In this document: positions 1 to 12,700 of the stretch, piece by piece
Layout: each line of letters begins with the position of its first letter
Numbering within the stretch: position 1 is the stretch's first letter
Assembly: GCA_958496175.1 (NCBI GenBank)
Contig: OY292280.1
Coordinates: forward strand, 4,774,001-4,838,000
Length of the DNA stretch: 64,000 nt
Direction of reading: 5' to 3'
From: Sisyra terminalis
Lineage: Eukaryota > Arthropoda > Insecta > Neuroptera > Sisyridae
Position numbers and translations under genes: made by a program
Notes under the pieces: generated by a model
Told to the model about the DNA's origin: nothing
The model's input: the letters and a program-made list of their open reading frames with translations, nothing else
Database searches by the model: none

Positions 1-345
1 TTATGCCTACTGTAAGGGATCCCAGGGCTCCCAGGACCTGTCCTGGAGGCCAAACAGGACTTCTATAAATAAACATAAACACAATAAACATAAACTTTTC
101 ATTATGCTTCACCGGATCAATCGATTCTGTTAACCTATATGACACATTGGCATAATTTTATGACAAAAAAGTCAAATAAACAAATGATTACTATTTATAT
201 ATAACAATAATTTATATATATTAATAATAATTTTTAATTAGATATTTACTTCTATTTTTTTGACTTCACCACTAGCATAATTTTTTTTTTTTTTAAATTT
301 ACTACTCGCACTTGAAACTTCGTCCCCGTGGCGATATTTTGGTAA
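1..345. other. Left flank, no gene seen
   Basis: AT-rich sequence with no supported coding region. Near position 25-50 there is a short GC-rich stretch with a small inverted repeat (CCAGGAC / GTCCTGG). The last ~100 bases already belong to the linker of the tandem array that follows. Confidence 0.5.
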
Positions 346-2953
346 TACAGTGTAATCCGGATTTATTTAAAACCGGAGGGTGCCGGATTATTGGAATGTT
401 CGGATTACAAGATTATAATGGAAAAGTCATAGGTAATGAATACAATAAAACATTTCAAAGAGGGCATAAATGTAGAGGGATGAGGGAGACGTGGGCGGAA
501 GGTGATTATAGTGAGATTATACTGTATTTCATAAAATATGACAAACATTCTTTTATAGTGGTTAATATTTATATATAACAATAATAATATTTTTATATAT
601 TAATAACAATTTTTAATTAGATACTTACTTTTTTTTTTTTTGACTTCACCACTAGCATAATTTTTTTTTTTTTAAATTTACTACTCGCACTTGAAACTTC
701 GTCCCCGTGGCGATATTTTGGTAATACAGTGTAATCCGGATTTATTTAATACCGGAGGGTGCCGGATTATTGGAATGTTCGGATTACAAGATTATAGTGG
801 AAAAGTCATAGGTAATGAATACAATAAAACATTTCAAAGAGGGCATAAATGTAGAGGGATGAGGGAGACGTGGGCGGAAGGTGATTATAGTGAGATTATA
901 CTGTATTTCATAAAATATGACAAACATTCTTTTATAGTGGTTAATATTTATATATAACAATAATAATATTTTTATATATTAATAACAATTTTTAATTAGA
1001 TACTTACTTTTTTTTTTTTTGACTTCACCACTAGCATAATTTTTTTTTTTTTAAATTTACTACTCGCACTTGAAACTTCGTCCCCGTGGCGATATTTTGG
1101 TAATACAGTGTAATCCGGATTTATTTAATACCGGAGGGTGCCGGATTATTGGAATGTTCGGATTACAAGATTATAGTGGAAAAGTCATAGGTAATGAATA
1201 CAATAAAACATTTCATAGAGGGCATAAATGTAGAGGGATGAGGGAGACGTGGGCGGAAGGTGAATATAGTGAGATTATACTGTATTTCATAAAATATGAC
1301 AAACATTCTATTATAGTGGTTAATATTTATAAATAACAATAATAGTATTTTTATATATTAATAACAATTTTTAATTAGATACTTACTTCTATTTTTTTGA
1401 CTTCACCACTAGCATATTTTTTTTTTTTTTAAATTTACTACTCGCACTTGAAACTTCGTCCCCGTGGCGATATTTTGGTAATACAGTGTAATCCGGATTT
1501 ATTTAATACCGGAGGGTGCCGGATTATTGGAATGTTCGGATTACAAGATTATAGTGGAAAAGTCATAGGTAATGAATAAAATAAAGTATTTCATAGAGGG
1601 AATAAATGTAGAGGGATGAGGGAGGTGTGGGCGGAAGGTGTCGGATTAGTGAGATTATACTGTATTTCATAAAATATGTCAAACATTCTTTTATAAACTA
1701 TAAAAAAAAATTAATGAATAAACCACTAGCTTAAAAATATATTTTTTTAATTTTACTACTCGACACTCGCGATTTCGTCCTCGATTTCGTCTTCGTGGCA
1801 ATATTTTGGTAATACAGTGTAATCTCACTAATCCGGCACTATTAAAAACCGAAGGGTGTCGAATTACTGGATTATAGTGAAAAAGTCATAGATAACGAAT
1901 AAAATACATGTAGTATAATAATGTAGAATAAATGTAGTGGGATGCGTGAGGTGCGGGTGGAAGGTGTCGGATTAGTGAGATTGTACTGTATTTCATAAAA
2001 TATGACAAACATTCTTTTATAAACTATAAAAAAAAATTAATGAATAAACCACTAGCTTAAAAATATATTTTTTTAAATTTACTACACGACACTTGCGATT
2101 TCGTTCTCGTGGCAATATTTTGGTAATACAGTGTAATCTCACTAATCCGGCACTTTTAAAAACCGGAGGGTGCCGAATTACTATAATACAGTGAAAAAAT
2201 CATAGGTAATGAATAAAATAAAGCATTTCATAGAAGGAATAAATGTAGAGGAATGAGGGAGGTGTGGGCGGAAGGTGTCAGATTAGTGAGATTATACTGT
2301 ATTTCATAAAATGTGACAAACATTCTGTTATAAACTATAAAAAAAAAATAATGAATAAACCACTAGCTTAAAAATATATTTTTTTAAATTTACTACTTGA
2401 CACTCGCGACTTCGTTCTCGTAGCAATATTTTGGTAATACAGTGCAATCTCACTAATCCGGCACTATTAAAAACCGGAGGGTGCCGGATTATTGGAATGT
2501 TCGGATTACTGGGTTATAGTGAAAAAGTCATAGGTAATTAATAAAATAAAGCTTTAATAGAGGGATGAGGGAGGTGTGGGTGGAAGGTGTCGGATTAGTG
2601 AGATTATACTGTATTTCATAAAATGTGACAAACATTCTTTTATAAACTATAAAAAAAAATAATGAATAAACCACTAGCTTAAAAATATATTTTTTTAAAT
2701 TTACTACTCGACCTCGTGGCAATATTTTGGTAATACAGTGTAATCTCACTAATCCGGCACTATTAAAAACCGGAGGGTGCCGAATTACTGGATTATAGTG
2801 AAAAAGTCATAGGTAACGAATAAAATAAAGCATTTCATAGAAGGAATAAATGTATGTACAGGTATAGAGGGGCGAGGGAAGCGTGGGCGGAGGGTGTCGG
2901 ATTATTGGACGTACCGATCTATCGAAATGCCGGATTAGTGAGATTATACTGTA
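346..2953. repeat. Tandem array built on a Tigger-like MITE
   Basis: Eight head-to-tail units, each carrying a MITE that starts TACAGTGTAATC and ends GAGATTATACTGTA, separated by an AT-rich linker. MITE starts fall at 346, 725, 1104, 1482, 1813, 2127, 2438 and 2734. The first units are 379 bp long and almost identical; later ones are 296-331 bp and more diverged. The repeated 88-codon frames in the first three units come from repeat identity and are not genes. The array probably arose by unequal exchange after a MITE was trapped in a duplicating segment. Confidence 0.85.
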
Positions 2954-4208
2954 TATCCATTTCCGTTTTGTACAAATCTTTGCTATCAAATGTTCAAACA
3001 CGTTTGGGATTTTTATAAAATTTTGTCAAATTTCATCGTTATCGTTATGGGCAATTTTGCAACCCCTGCTCACTCTAGACCAGTGGTTCTTAACCTAGGT
3101 TCCTCATTATCTATGTATAAATATATATCTAGGTTTTAAATGAGGAATAAATGTAGAGGGGTGCGGAGGGTGCCGGATTATTGGACGTGCTGGATTAGTG
3201 ATATTATACTGTATTTCATAAAATATGACAAACATTCTTTTATAATCTATAAAAAAAAATTAATGAATAATTATTTACGTCGTATGACTCAATTTCCTTA
3301 TTACAACGCGTTCTAATAGTCGTTAGCTGTCATCTTCAGGTCAATTCCTATTGTGTCAATTGTAAACAAAATTCCATTCATGCGTAATTTATTTATTTAT
3401 TTTACTTCCGGTTAATTTCTAAAAAGGTGCAAACCCAGAAAAATACACTATTTCAAGTTGTTTTAACAAAAATAAATGTTTAAGTTTGCCGGATATTCAA
3501 TTTTTGCCGCCCCTACTGACCTTTAAAATTCGATACTCTATTTCGTGATCATTAATTACATTGATTCTATCAATGAAACCGTAATTTGTGCTCTATTGCC
3601 GTTTTTATTATAATTTTTAGGCTAAATTTGCGGTCCCTTAAAATTTTCATATTTTACTTTCTAAAAACGAAATCATTTCTGAAAAAAATTTAAATAAAAT
3701 ATACGTTGTTAATATCCAATTCAATTTTATAAAATATTTGGTTACATTCTACACGATTATGTAGATAAATGTGGGTTTTTATTTGCCCCAATTTCCAAGA
3801 AATAATGAGTAATATGAGCATGAGAAACCACAGTTAGTGGTGGTACTCTAATTGTAGATTTTGACGGACTATTGATCATTCTTAAATTGAATTTTTCCAC
3901 AAGGAAATTTTTCAAGGTACCAGATTTGTCATCTACAAAACTTATATTAAAGTCACTAGATAAAATTAGGAATTTTTTTTGTGAACTACGTCCACAACAG
4001 CTGATCCTCTTACTGAATATATTTTAGTGTAGGTATTATGGAATAAAACAAATGATGTCCTCAAATATTTAACATTGTTTTGTATAATAGTTGAACACGA
4101 TCTGATGACGATCTTAATCACTTCGCTCTAAAAATAACTAGAGCTTTATTGAATTCAAACCATAAGTAGCCTAGAAATATCTACAAACATTTCCCCTTCG
4201 ATTGGCTA
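2954..4208. other. Intergenic, repeat fragments only
   Basis: No gene supported. A possible hAT end (CAGTGGTTCTTAACCTAGG) lies at 3081, and a partial right half of the Tigger-like MITE lies at about 3140-3226, ending in TATACTGTA. The rest is AT-rich and featureless to me. Confidence 0.5.
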
Positions 4209-4424
4209 TGCAGTGTAATCTCATTAATCCGGCACTATTAAAAACCGGAGGATGCCGGATTATTGGAATGTTCGGATGACTGGATTATAGTGAAAAAGTC
4301 ATAGGTAATGAATAAAATAAAGCATTTCATAGAGGGAATAAATGTAGAGGGGCGTGGACGAAGGGTGCCGGATTATTGGACGTGCCGATCTATCGAAGTG
4401 CCGGATTAGTGAGATTATACTGTA
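4209..4424. mobile_element. Tigger/pogo-like MITE
   Basis: A stand-alone copy of the element amplified in the array at 0.3-3 kb. It has CAGTGTAATCTCATTAATCC on the left and its inverted counterpart GGATTAGTGAGATTATACTG on the right, with a TA at the right border. Length is about 215 bp and there is no coding capacity. TA targets and this type of inverted end fit the Tc1/mariner superfamily, pogo/Tigger branch. Confidence 0.8.
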
Positions 4425-4954
4425 GTTACAAATCAATACGTTCAATAGTTTTTGTGCCATTGCACTTCAAAGAAAATATATGTTTAATAAGTACCTATGT
4501 ATAGAAGATAAATTGTATAATCACAAAATTATATCTTCAATTAACACCATAATGAGTTACATCAATTGCATTTGATTCCAAGAAATGCGTTCTGATTTCA
4601 TTATCAAAAACTACCTAAAAAGTATAACTTGTAAAAAAAAAAAAAAATATTATTGATTCCAATTTTTAAAAACAGCTGATGCTATACTAAATTCAATAGT
4701 GAAGTAACCTCCGGTGTACATTATTACATCGCTATTTTCTATATATACTTATTGGAACGCTAGATGGCATTAAATTCATAAGAGATGCTTAAGATAATAT
4801 ATAAGAAGGTATTCCAATCCTGCAATAATGATAAGAAATGTGGCAAAAAATAATCATAAAAAGCGTCATCTACTGTATTTATGCTAAATAAAAACAGTAG
4901 TTGGCATTGAGTGCTAATGAGCGTCAGTTTGCACAAATAAGCGCTTGCATTTTA

Positions 4955-5213
4955 CTTAATTAATTGGTTTAGTTTCCCATAACAGAGAAGAGAGACTTTT
5001 ATGTATAAGCCTCTCTTCCATCACAGGTGCTATTGCATTTGGTTTAGTTCAGTCGAAATTTGTATCCATGTAGTCGGCGCTGTTGTTCTAGTGCGGCTTG
5101 TCTTTTACTGTACATATATTTGTTCAGATTAATTTAAAGACCATTTTTGTTCTTCAGAAACAATAGTTTTCCTTGATAAATGATTTCCTATTTTTTTCTG
5201 AATCCTATGAAAA
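4955..5213. repeat. Inverted duplicate of 30640-30903
   Basis: About 260 bp that reads as the reverse complement of 30640-30903. Both copies abut the end of a Tigger-like MITE, so segment and MITE boundary appear to have moved or been duplicated together. A short fragment of the fold-back element seen at 38337 (ATTCCAATCCTGCAAT) lies just upstream at about 4789-4850. Confidence 0.65.
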
Positions 5214-6022
5214 TACAGTACAATTTCACTAATCCGGCACCCTCTACCTACACCTCCCTCACCTCTCTATACCTGTGCATTAGGGTGATTTTTTTTTTAA
5301 CTTTTTTTGGTCCCATCGTGAAATTTTGTTGGAAATACCAAAAAAAAAAACGTACTACCGGTGAGGTAGTACGGGCCACTGAACCTGATTTTTCCATAAA
5401 ATTCGCGTTTTTTTTGCATTTATCTCGTAAATAACAAGAGCTACGGAAAAATTATAAATAAAAAACTTGTAGAGAATTTGATTTCCTACAAAAAAGTTCA
5501 TGTAGACCAAATCGCGAAAATCAATATTAAATGAGATATTAAGCCTTGAATTTTATGAAAAAATCAGGTTCAGTGGCCCGTACTACCTCACCGGTGTGAG
5601 TTACGACTTTGTCGCAATGGGCACTTTTGTAGAGCGTTTAATTCTGAGAAAAAACCATCTTCGGTAAAAGCGATCCCATGAAATGCCGCTGAGATATAGA
5701 AATTTAAAAATAAAAAATCAGAGTTTCCGTGTATTTTCAATGGGAAATCTTTACACGGCTTGGTCGAGGACTTAAAATTAATATTAAGGACTCAGACTTT
5801 CAGAGATTTTTTTTTGGTATTTCCAACAAAATTTCACGATGGGACCCAAAAAAAAAGTCAAAAAGAAAATCACCCTACTGTGCATACATTTATTCCTTTT
5901 ATGAAATGCTTTATTTTATTTATTACCTATGACTTTTTCTCTATAATCCAGTAATCCGAACATTCCAATAATCCGGCTCCCTCCGGTTTTTAATAGTGCC
6001 AGATTAGTGAGATTACACTGTA
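5214..6022. mobile_element. Tigger-like MITE split by a hAT element
   Basis: Left part 5214-5280 (TACAGTACAATTTCACTAATCC) and right part 5878-6022 (ending GATTACACTGTA) together make one ~204-bp MITE. The internal sequence is interrupted at CTGTGCAT, which is present on both sides of the insert, and other MITE copies (for example 24162-24391) show the uninterrupted sequence there. Confidence 0.85.
5281..5877. mobile_element. Non-autonomous hAT element, family A, copy 1
   Basis: Inverted ends TAGGGTGATTTT...AAATCACCCTA are flanked by the perfect 8-bp duplication CTGTGCAT (5273-5280 and 5878-5885), the hallmark of hAT transposition. The interior is palindromic around GGTGAGGTAGTACGGGCC and its complement. 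Length is 597 bp, with no transposase. Confidence 0.9.
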
Positions 6023-8444
6023 TATGTAAACATTTTTTGATCAGTTCAGTGTTTAGGCCTCAAAGCGTATAAAAATAGTATATTAGGTTTTATAAATATC
6101 TAATAACATAATTAAGATTCAATTAATTTCAAAACGGCGATTTTTACATAAATTTGAAATGATTTATTGCTGAAAAACGTATTCCAATAATTGAAAATAA
6201 TTAATTTTAACAGGGCAATATTTTCTAATACTGTCAAGCCTGAAAAACTGGATTTCATCATTTATATAGAGGAATATTTAGCCTGATAGTTAATAGGATG
6301 ATTTCAATTTTATTACTTGGACCTGCATATTGTCATATTTACAAAAATATACGTGTTTTTGTGAAATTCCTTTCCTTTGGCGGTCAAAAATTTCACATTA
6401 CTTATAATTTTATACTTGTGAATGTTGTATAGCTGGCGATTGCGAACGTTAAATGTGCATGGGAGAACAAGCCTTGACGGAAGATTTTGTTTTACGCGCA
6501 TGCGCGTACACCAACCATGTTTCGTGTCCTGTCGTTTGAAAACAATCCCGCACAAACCTTTTTGAATTCAAGTGGGCTCAAGGTAAACGGGAATAAATAT
6601 AAAAACCAACCATTTTATTTCGATAACAAACTAATTATAATATCAATTGTCTTTAATTAGAAATAAATCAAAGTTATTATTATAAAGTTACAATAAAGAA
6701 TAACAAATCGGGGCTGTTATAAGAGTGATATACATTAAATAATTAAAAGGTGATAAAATCGTTTTAAATATTGTGAAAATATCATCATCAAGGGTGGAAA
6801 ATGTAAACGATTTATTGAGGTATTTGAAAATGTATTTTATTCGTGGTTATTCAATTTAAATATTTTTGCGAGGTTTAACAATTTTTGTTGGTAATTTATA
6901 ATTGTTTTTCCCATAATAACAATATAGATTGTAGCCAATGATGTCCAAACTTTCAAATTCAATTGTTTTAACAACCAACGTTCATGATACTTCAATTGTT
7001 TTAGACTATGATATTCAATTGTACTTGGCCAAATAAAGCATCATGAATTCAATGGTTGTCAATATGTTTTAAATAGAAATTACTAAATTTTTTCTCGGTT
7101 TTTATTAGAAAAACAAAAATGCAGAACTTATAACTACCGAATTTCTCATGAAGCGATTGCGCTTGCGCTTATCTATTCACTAACATAGTGTCCTGTAACA
7201 ATTTAATTCGAATATTTTTAAATTATTGCCTTTTCCATTGTAAATGCTAGTTTTAGAGTACAGACTATTAAACATTAAATAATTTATATCCAACTGTTAT
7301 CCATAACTTAATCTGCTTTATATGTTATTTCGTCAATAATATTTGGTCCTTATAAGGATTAAAGTTTATTCATAAAATCATATGTCTTGGAATTTTCAGA
7401 AAATATTCATCTACAATCTAAACATGATAAGCCCCACGTGGTTCTATATTATAAGCACTTTCTGGAAAATTTATAAAATATTAATCATCATATTATTTCT
7501 CTATACTTATTATCGCCAAATGAATTTAATGACTAATTATTTTATAAATCCAATAGTTATATATGATTATAATAATACTAAGTACTATAAAATATTTCAA
7601 GTAGGAACGTTATTTTTAATAGGCAAATTAAAAAATATGTTCCCTCGTCTGATATTTCCATGTTTTATATGACACTTGTTGATTATAGGATCATAAAGAG
7701 TAAGGGGATTATCACAAGGGTTAATAGTAAAGCTTTTCGGGAATAAATTCCATTTATTTTCTAGAACATCAAATATGAACCCTTCTTTCGACTCCCCATG
7801 TAATATGAAGTTTGCCTTCTAAATGGTATTAAATGATTATTAAAAATTTGTAATTTTTTTTCGTTCCTATATATTAATATTTCTGAAACAACAAAGCAGC
7901 GTTATTACAAGGGACTATAAATAATTGGCATATTTCACCGTTGGCCAGTAGATGGCGGAATATGGCGGGATGTGGAGTTAGCATTGTTCAAAAAAAAAAA
8001 TCAAATAATGCCTGAATTGGCATTTTTATTCAAATATATGAGAACCAACAATAAATTCACACCATTGCTCACTGATTTTTTTATTTTTTATGATTGATAT
8101 GTGCTCAACAATATCTACCATATGGAAATGCATATACATTTTTAATTGTTATCTTAGAAGGTAAATAAATGACAAATAAAATACGAAAAATCAAAAGGAT
8201 GTTTTTAAATAATAGATGACATTAAAATTCCAAGGGAAAAAATATTTATTGAGGTATTCGAATTAATTCATTAACAATGCTGACACACATCCTGTCATCT
8301 ACCGGCAAACGACAGAACAAAATAACTTTTGTGATCATAAAATTATTTGTATAAAATAATTTGTGAAATATAAACATCTAGGAACTAACATTAATGTTTT
8401 TCAATGTTTGTCAAAAAAAAATTTTTTTTTTTGGAATTTTATTA
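6023..8444. other. Intergenic, no gene recognised
   Basis: AT-rich sequence with short chance reading frames only. None has a recognisable domain or a credible splice context. A short repeat around 8290-8350 (CATCTACCGGCAAAC) is also found at about 34085-34140. Confidence 0.5.
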
Positions 8445-8589
8445 TTGGAATAATATATCAAATATTAATTATTATGAATTTAGGCATAATCGATGAATGT
8501 TGATAATTGTTAGCACTTGAAGCTACGAAACTATCGACATTCATCAACTATGCCTAGATTCATAATTAATCTTTGATATATTATTCCAA
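8445..8589. repeat. Long hairpin (arms ~65 bp)
   Basis: The left arm begins TTGGAATAATATATCAAA and the right arm ends TTTGATATATTATTCCAA. The arms pair over about 65 bp with few mismatches, around a short loop near 8514-8525. It could be a small fold-back MITE or a hairpin precursor; nothing in the sequence decides. Confidence 0.7.
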
Positions 8590-8653
8590 AGAATAATATA
8601 AATATATATTCATAGTGTTAATTTTTATTATTCAGAAAAGTTATTATAAATAT

Positions 8654-9453
8654 TAGGATGATTTTTTTTTTACTTTTTTTGGTCCCATCGTGAAATTTTG
8701 TAGGAAATACCAAAAAAAAAAAATCTCTGAAATTTTGAGCCCTTAATATTAATTTTAAGTCCTCGACCAAGACGTGTCAAGATTTCCCATTGAAAATACA
8801 CGGAAACTCTGATTTTTTATTTTTAAATTTCTATATCTCAGCGGCATTTCATGGGATCGCTTTTACCGAAGATGGTTTTTTCTCAGAATTAAACGCTCTA
8901 CAAAAGTGCCCAATGCGACAAAGTCGTAACTCACACCGGTGAGGTAGTACGGGCCACTGAACCTGATTTTTCCATAAAATTCGCGTTTTTTTTGCATTTA
9001 TCTCGTAAATAACAAGAGCTACGGAAAAATTATAAATGAAAAACTTGTAGAGAATTTGATTTCCTACAAAAAAGTTCCTGTAGACCAAATCGCGAAGATC
9101 AATATTAAACGAGATATTAAGCCTTGAATTTTATGGAAAAATCAGGTTCAGTGGCCCGTACTACCTCACCGGTGTGAGATGAGACTTTGTCGCAATGGGC
9201 ACTTTTGTAGAGCGTTTAATTCTGAGAAATAACCATCTTCGGTAAAAGCGATCCCATGAAATTCCGCCGAGATATAGAAATTTAAAAATAAAAAATCAGA
9301 GTTTCCGTGTATTTTCAATGGGAAATCTTTACACGTCTTGGTCGAGGACTTAAAATTGATATTAAGGGCTCAAACTTTCAGAGAATTCTTTTTTTGGTAT
9401 TTCCAACAAAATTTCACGATGGGACCAAAAAAAGTAAAAAAAAAATCACCCTA
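8654..9453. mobile_element. Non-autonomous hAT element, family A, copy 2
   Basis: Ends TAGGATGATTTT / AAATCACCCTA are flanked by the perfect 8-bp duplication ATAAATAT (8646-8653 and 9454-9461). At 800 bp it is a fuller copy than the one at 5281, with both subterminal blocks (CACCGGTGAGGTAGTACGGG and its complement). Confidence 0.9.
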
Positions 9454-9644
9454 ATAAATATATAAAGTTATAACTATGACAAGTGTTTTATACTCAAATG
9501 ACAAAAATTGATAATTAAATGGCAGTTGAAACAAATGACAACGTTCAAATGATTATTATAATTGGTTTTCTTTCACATTATGTGCTTAAAATGCATTCGT
9601 TGTTCTTAAGTCTTTGATTGGTTAACATTTTTTTTTTTAATTAG

Positions 9645-9786
9645 GAATGTAAAGAGATGGGCTTTCGTCATATCAAGGATAAACAAAACGCAGATAACTC
9701 TACTGATGGTATTTTTTGAAATTGTCAATTTAATTAATTCATTGTTGATGTTGTTTTGTTTTTAGAGCAACCGAAACAACTTCAAG
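9645..9786 (+). CDS. 5' exon and 19-nt microexon of the RING gene
   Basis: Exon 9645-9708 reads ECKEMGFRHIKDKQNADNSTD and has a possible start ATG at 9657. The next exon follows a tandem acceptor, TTTTTAGAG. Using the first AG (exon from 9766) leads to a stop in the following exon. Using the second AG (exon 9768-9786) keeps the long Pro-rich exon open, joining NSTD to ATETTSRTKSF. The frame therefore depends on this two-base choice. Confidence 0.5.
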
Positions 9787-12700
9787 GTAAGATATATTTA
9801 CCGTTTAAGAAATTAAAAATTCATTTATATTTTTTTTCATTTTAAGAACTAAATCTTTCTGCTTCCAAACAACGAGCTTCTCTGGTGTCAGCTTTATCGA
9901 TTTAACTTTCGCTATGCCATCTTCACAAAATTCGCCCTCTCCAAATCCTCCCGAAATGTCCTTTCCCAACCCCCCAATCTTTGGGATTCCCAATCCCCCC
10001 GTTTTCTCCATTCCAAATCCTCAAGTCTTTGCCATTCCAAATCCACCAGTTCTTTCGATTCCAACTCCTCCCGATTTTAACATTCCAAGTCCTCCGGTTC
10101 TGTCGATTCCAAGTCCAGAATTGTATTCCATTGTAGACCCGTCAATGGTTTCCAGACCAGGTTACTCAGCAGGCCCCATGCAAGAGGCTGCTGGCTTTTT
10201 CAGATCAGATACTGATAACTTTCCCGATTCAAGACCTCGAAACATGCCCATTCATAGCTATGCAACTAATCCCAGGCCAGAACGTTGCGTTTATTCTATA
10301 TCCAATCATTCCAACTGTTCCATGTCGCAACCAGCAAAATTTCCAATGCAAGAACCATCGGAATATTCCATGTCGGAGTCAGAATATTCTATGTCCAATC
10401 CAGAAGTATTTCCTATGCCGAATTCTGAAACTTTTCCCATCCGAAGCCGTGCAAACATTCCCATTTCCAGCTCTGCTACTATTTCCAGACCACAATGTTC
10501 AGTTCATCCTATCCACAATCATTCCAATCATCCCATGTCGGAACCCCCAAATTTTTCCATGTCTAACCAAGCAGTATGTCCTTGTCCCAATCATTCTATG
10601 CCAGACCCTGGAAATTTCCACAGACCACATCATTATGTTTCCTCCATGTCAACTGTCCCTCAACCCGCTAATTTTGTTTCCACCCCCCCAATCCATTCCA
10701 CCTCGTCCCTGTCTCACTCTTCAGCTTACCCCCCGCAGCAGTCCTTAAATTCTTCCCTTTGGAGACCAATAGAAGATATTCTATTTGCTCCACACCCCGC
10801 AACATTAGATCCATCAACGTATTGTGGTTTTAGAAGAGCGAATGAATACGATTGTAAGTTTCTTCCTTTGATTGTTAACTCTCGAAAACAATGATATACT
10901 TTCCCACGGATAGCAGAGTAGACTTATATAAAAGTTCAATTCTGTGTTAAAAGTTTTGGTATTTGGGAAAACCACGTGATCAGAGTTTCTAGGAACCGGT
11001 ACCTAGATGACTCTGTACCAAAATAAAGCTTCGCCACACCTTAATTTGCAAAGCGCATGCGTTGATAGAGGAGGAAATTCAAATTTGAAATCACTTTCGA
11101 ATTTCTAATATCTATTATAAGTATAAATTATACCATTAAAGCATTATAAATTCTCGCTAGTATTCGGTAGTTCTATAATCAAAATGTTTTTAAGAAGGGG
11201 GGGGGGGCTAAGTTCTACTGTAATACAGTACAAAGTGATATTTTGCAAATCAATGCCATCTATGGCTTTGTTTTAGAAAAACACTTGATCACGTTTTTGC
11301 CTTCCATTTGAATTGAAGTTCCATATAAGTTACTCTTCTCCGACGGATAGTTATATCTTTCATAATTTTCTTTTATTTTTCAATAATCGAGATCTTCGTC
11401 CTACAGTGTTTTGAAAGTTCCGTATCTTCCAGGGCCGGATCTACTGTGGGTTAATACTATTAAATAATTAATTAATTTCAACTGTGTATACAATATATAA
11501 AATATATTACAGTCCAATTTATTAACATAAATTTGAACAGAAGTTCAAACAAAAATATTCGTGACGTATTGCCCAGATACGTATTTCGATTGCCAAGCAA
11601 TCTTCATCAGTGGTCATCAAGTAGTTTGGATCACTCCCTAACTGCTTTGTGATGATTCACTGTATGAATCAAATGATCCAAACTACTTGATGACCACTGA
11701 TGAAGATTGCTTGGCAATCGAAATACGTATCTGGGCAATACGTCACGAATATTTTTGTTTGAACTTCTGTTCAAATTTATGTTAATAAATTGGACTGCAA
11801 TATATTTTATATATTGTATACACAGTATAACTGTTCAAAGTCAGCGAAAAAATCTTATTTTGATTAATTAATTTCAAATTGCTCTAATAACTTCGTTTCT
11901 GCAGTAGTCCAAATTGCACTTGGATTAACTCCAACTAGTGCAGAAACAAAATCACTGAGATCAAATAATTATTACTACTCAGTACATTGATTTATTCATC
12001 ATTAATAAGAAAAACAATTCAAATATAAATATCCTTCTTTTAGTATCTAAAAGTTGTTCTTATTTTTTTTAAGAAATTTATTCAAATTTCTTCATTGTAA
12101 TATATCATATTCTGATCTTAAAATCGTTCTATCTTTTTATTATTGAGTGGTAGTCTATTCAACCTGGTCTATAAATCCGGCCCTGGTACTATCTGATGCT
12201 ACTTTAAACTAACAGCTTTATTTTTCACTAAATTACGATTAATTAACTATACTCACCTCGCTTATAGATTCTTCAAATCGCTAAAAATCATGGCACTAGT
12301 AGCGCCTTTCCGCCATATTGTGAGTGAAATAAAAAACAATGCATTTGTTGTCGAGTATCCTGTACTAGTAACGGAGGAATAACTTTCAAGATTTACGTTA
12401 TTGTTGTCGAATATTGAAAAAAAAAAAACTAATATTAATAAAATATATCTTAGGAAAATAATTTGCATATATTTATGATTTCAGGGGATGAATCATCTAG
12501 TCTAACATACGAACCATCATCTTCTGTGAATTATTCGCAACCTTTGAGCCTACAAATCAATGAACCGACTAACAATTATATGGAGTCAGCAGGAATGTTA
12601 AATCATGGTGAACCTTTTGAACATTTTGGACGTTTAATGCAAGAGAATGGTAATTATAGTTCACCAGTAACTACCCGTGACATATTCACAGCCAACACTG

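Noticed and set aside
312..1336. Three nearly identical 88-codon reading frames
   Set aside because: They recur exactly with the 379-bp tandem repeat and run across MITE sequence; later units are interrupted. Repeat artefact.
3081..3105. hAT-like end CAGTGGTTCTTAACCTAGG
   Set aside because: No matching opposite end or target duplication nearby; too short to call an element.
7382..7672. 96-codon frame, hydrophobic
   Set aside because: Composition follows the AT-rich background; no domain, no splice partners, no conservation evident.
11697..11744. A functional hammerhead ribozyme
   Set aside because: CTGATGA and GAAA are present around a good stem II, but there is an extra A after CTGATGA, stem III is offset by two bases, and the bases flanking the expected cleavage site do not form stem I. 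Kept only as a motif.
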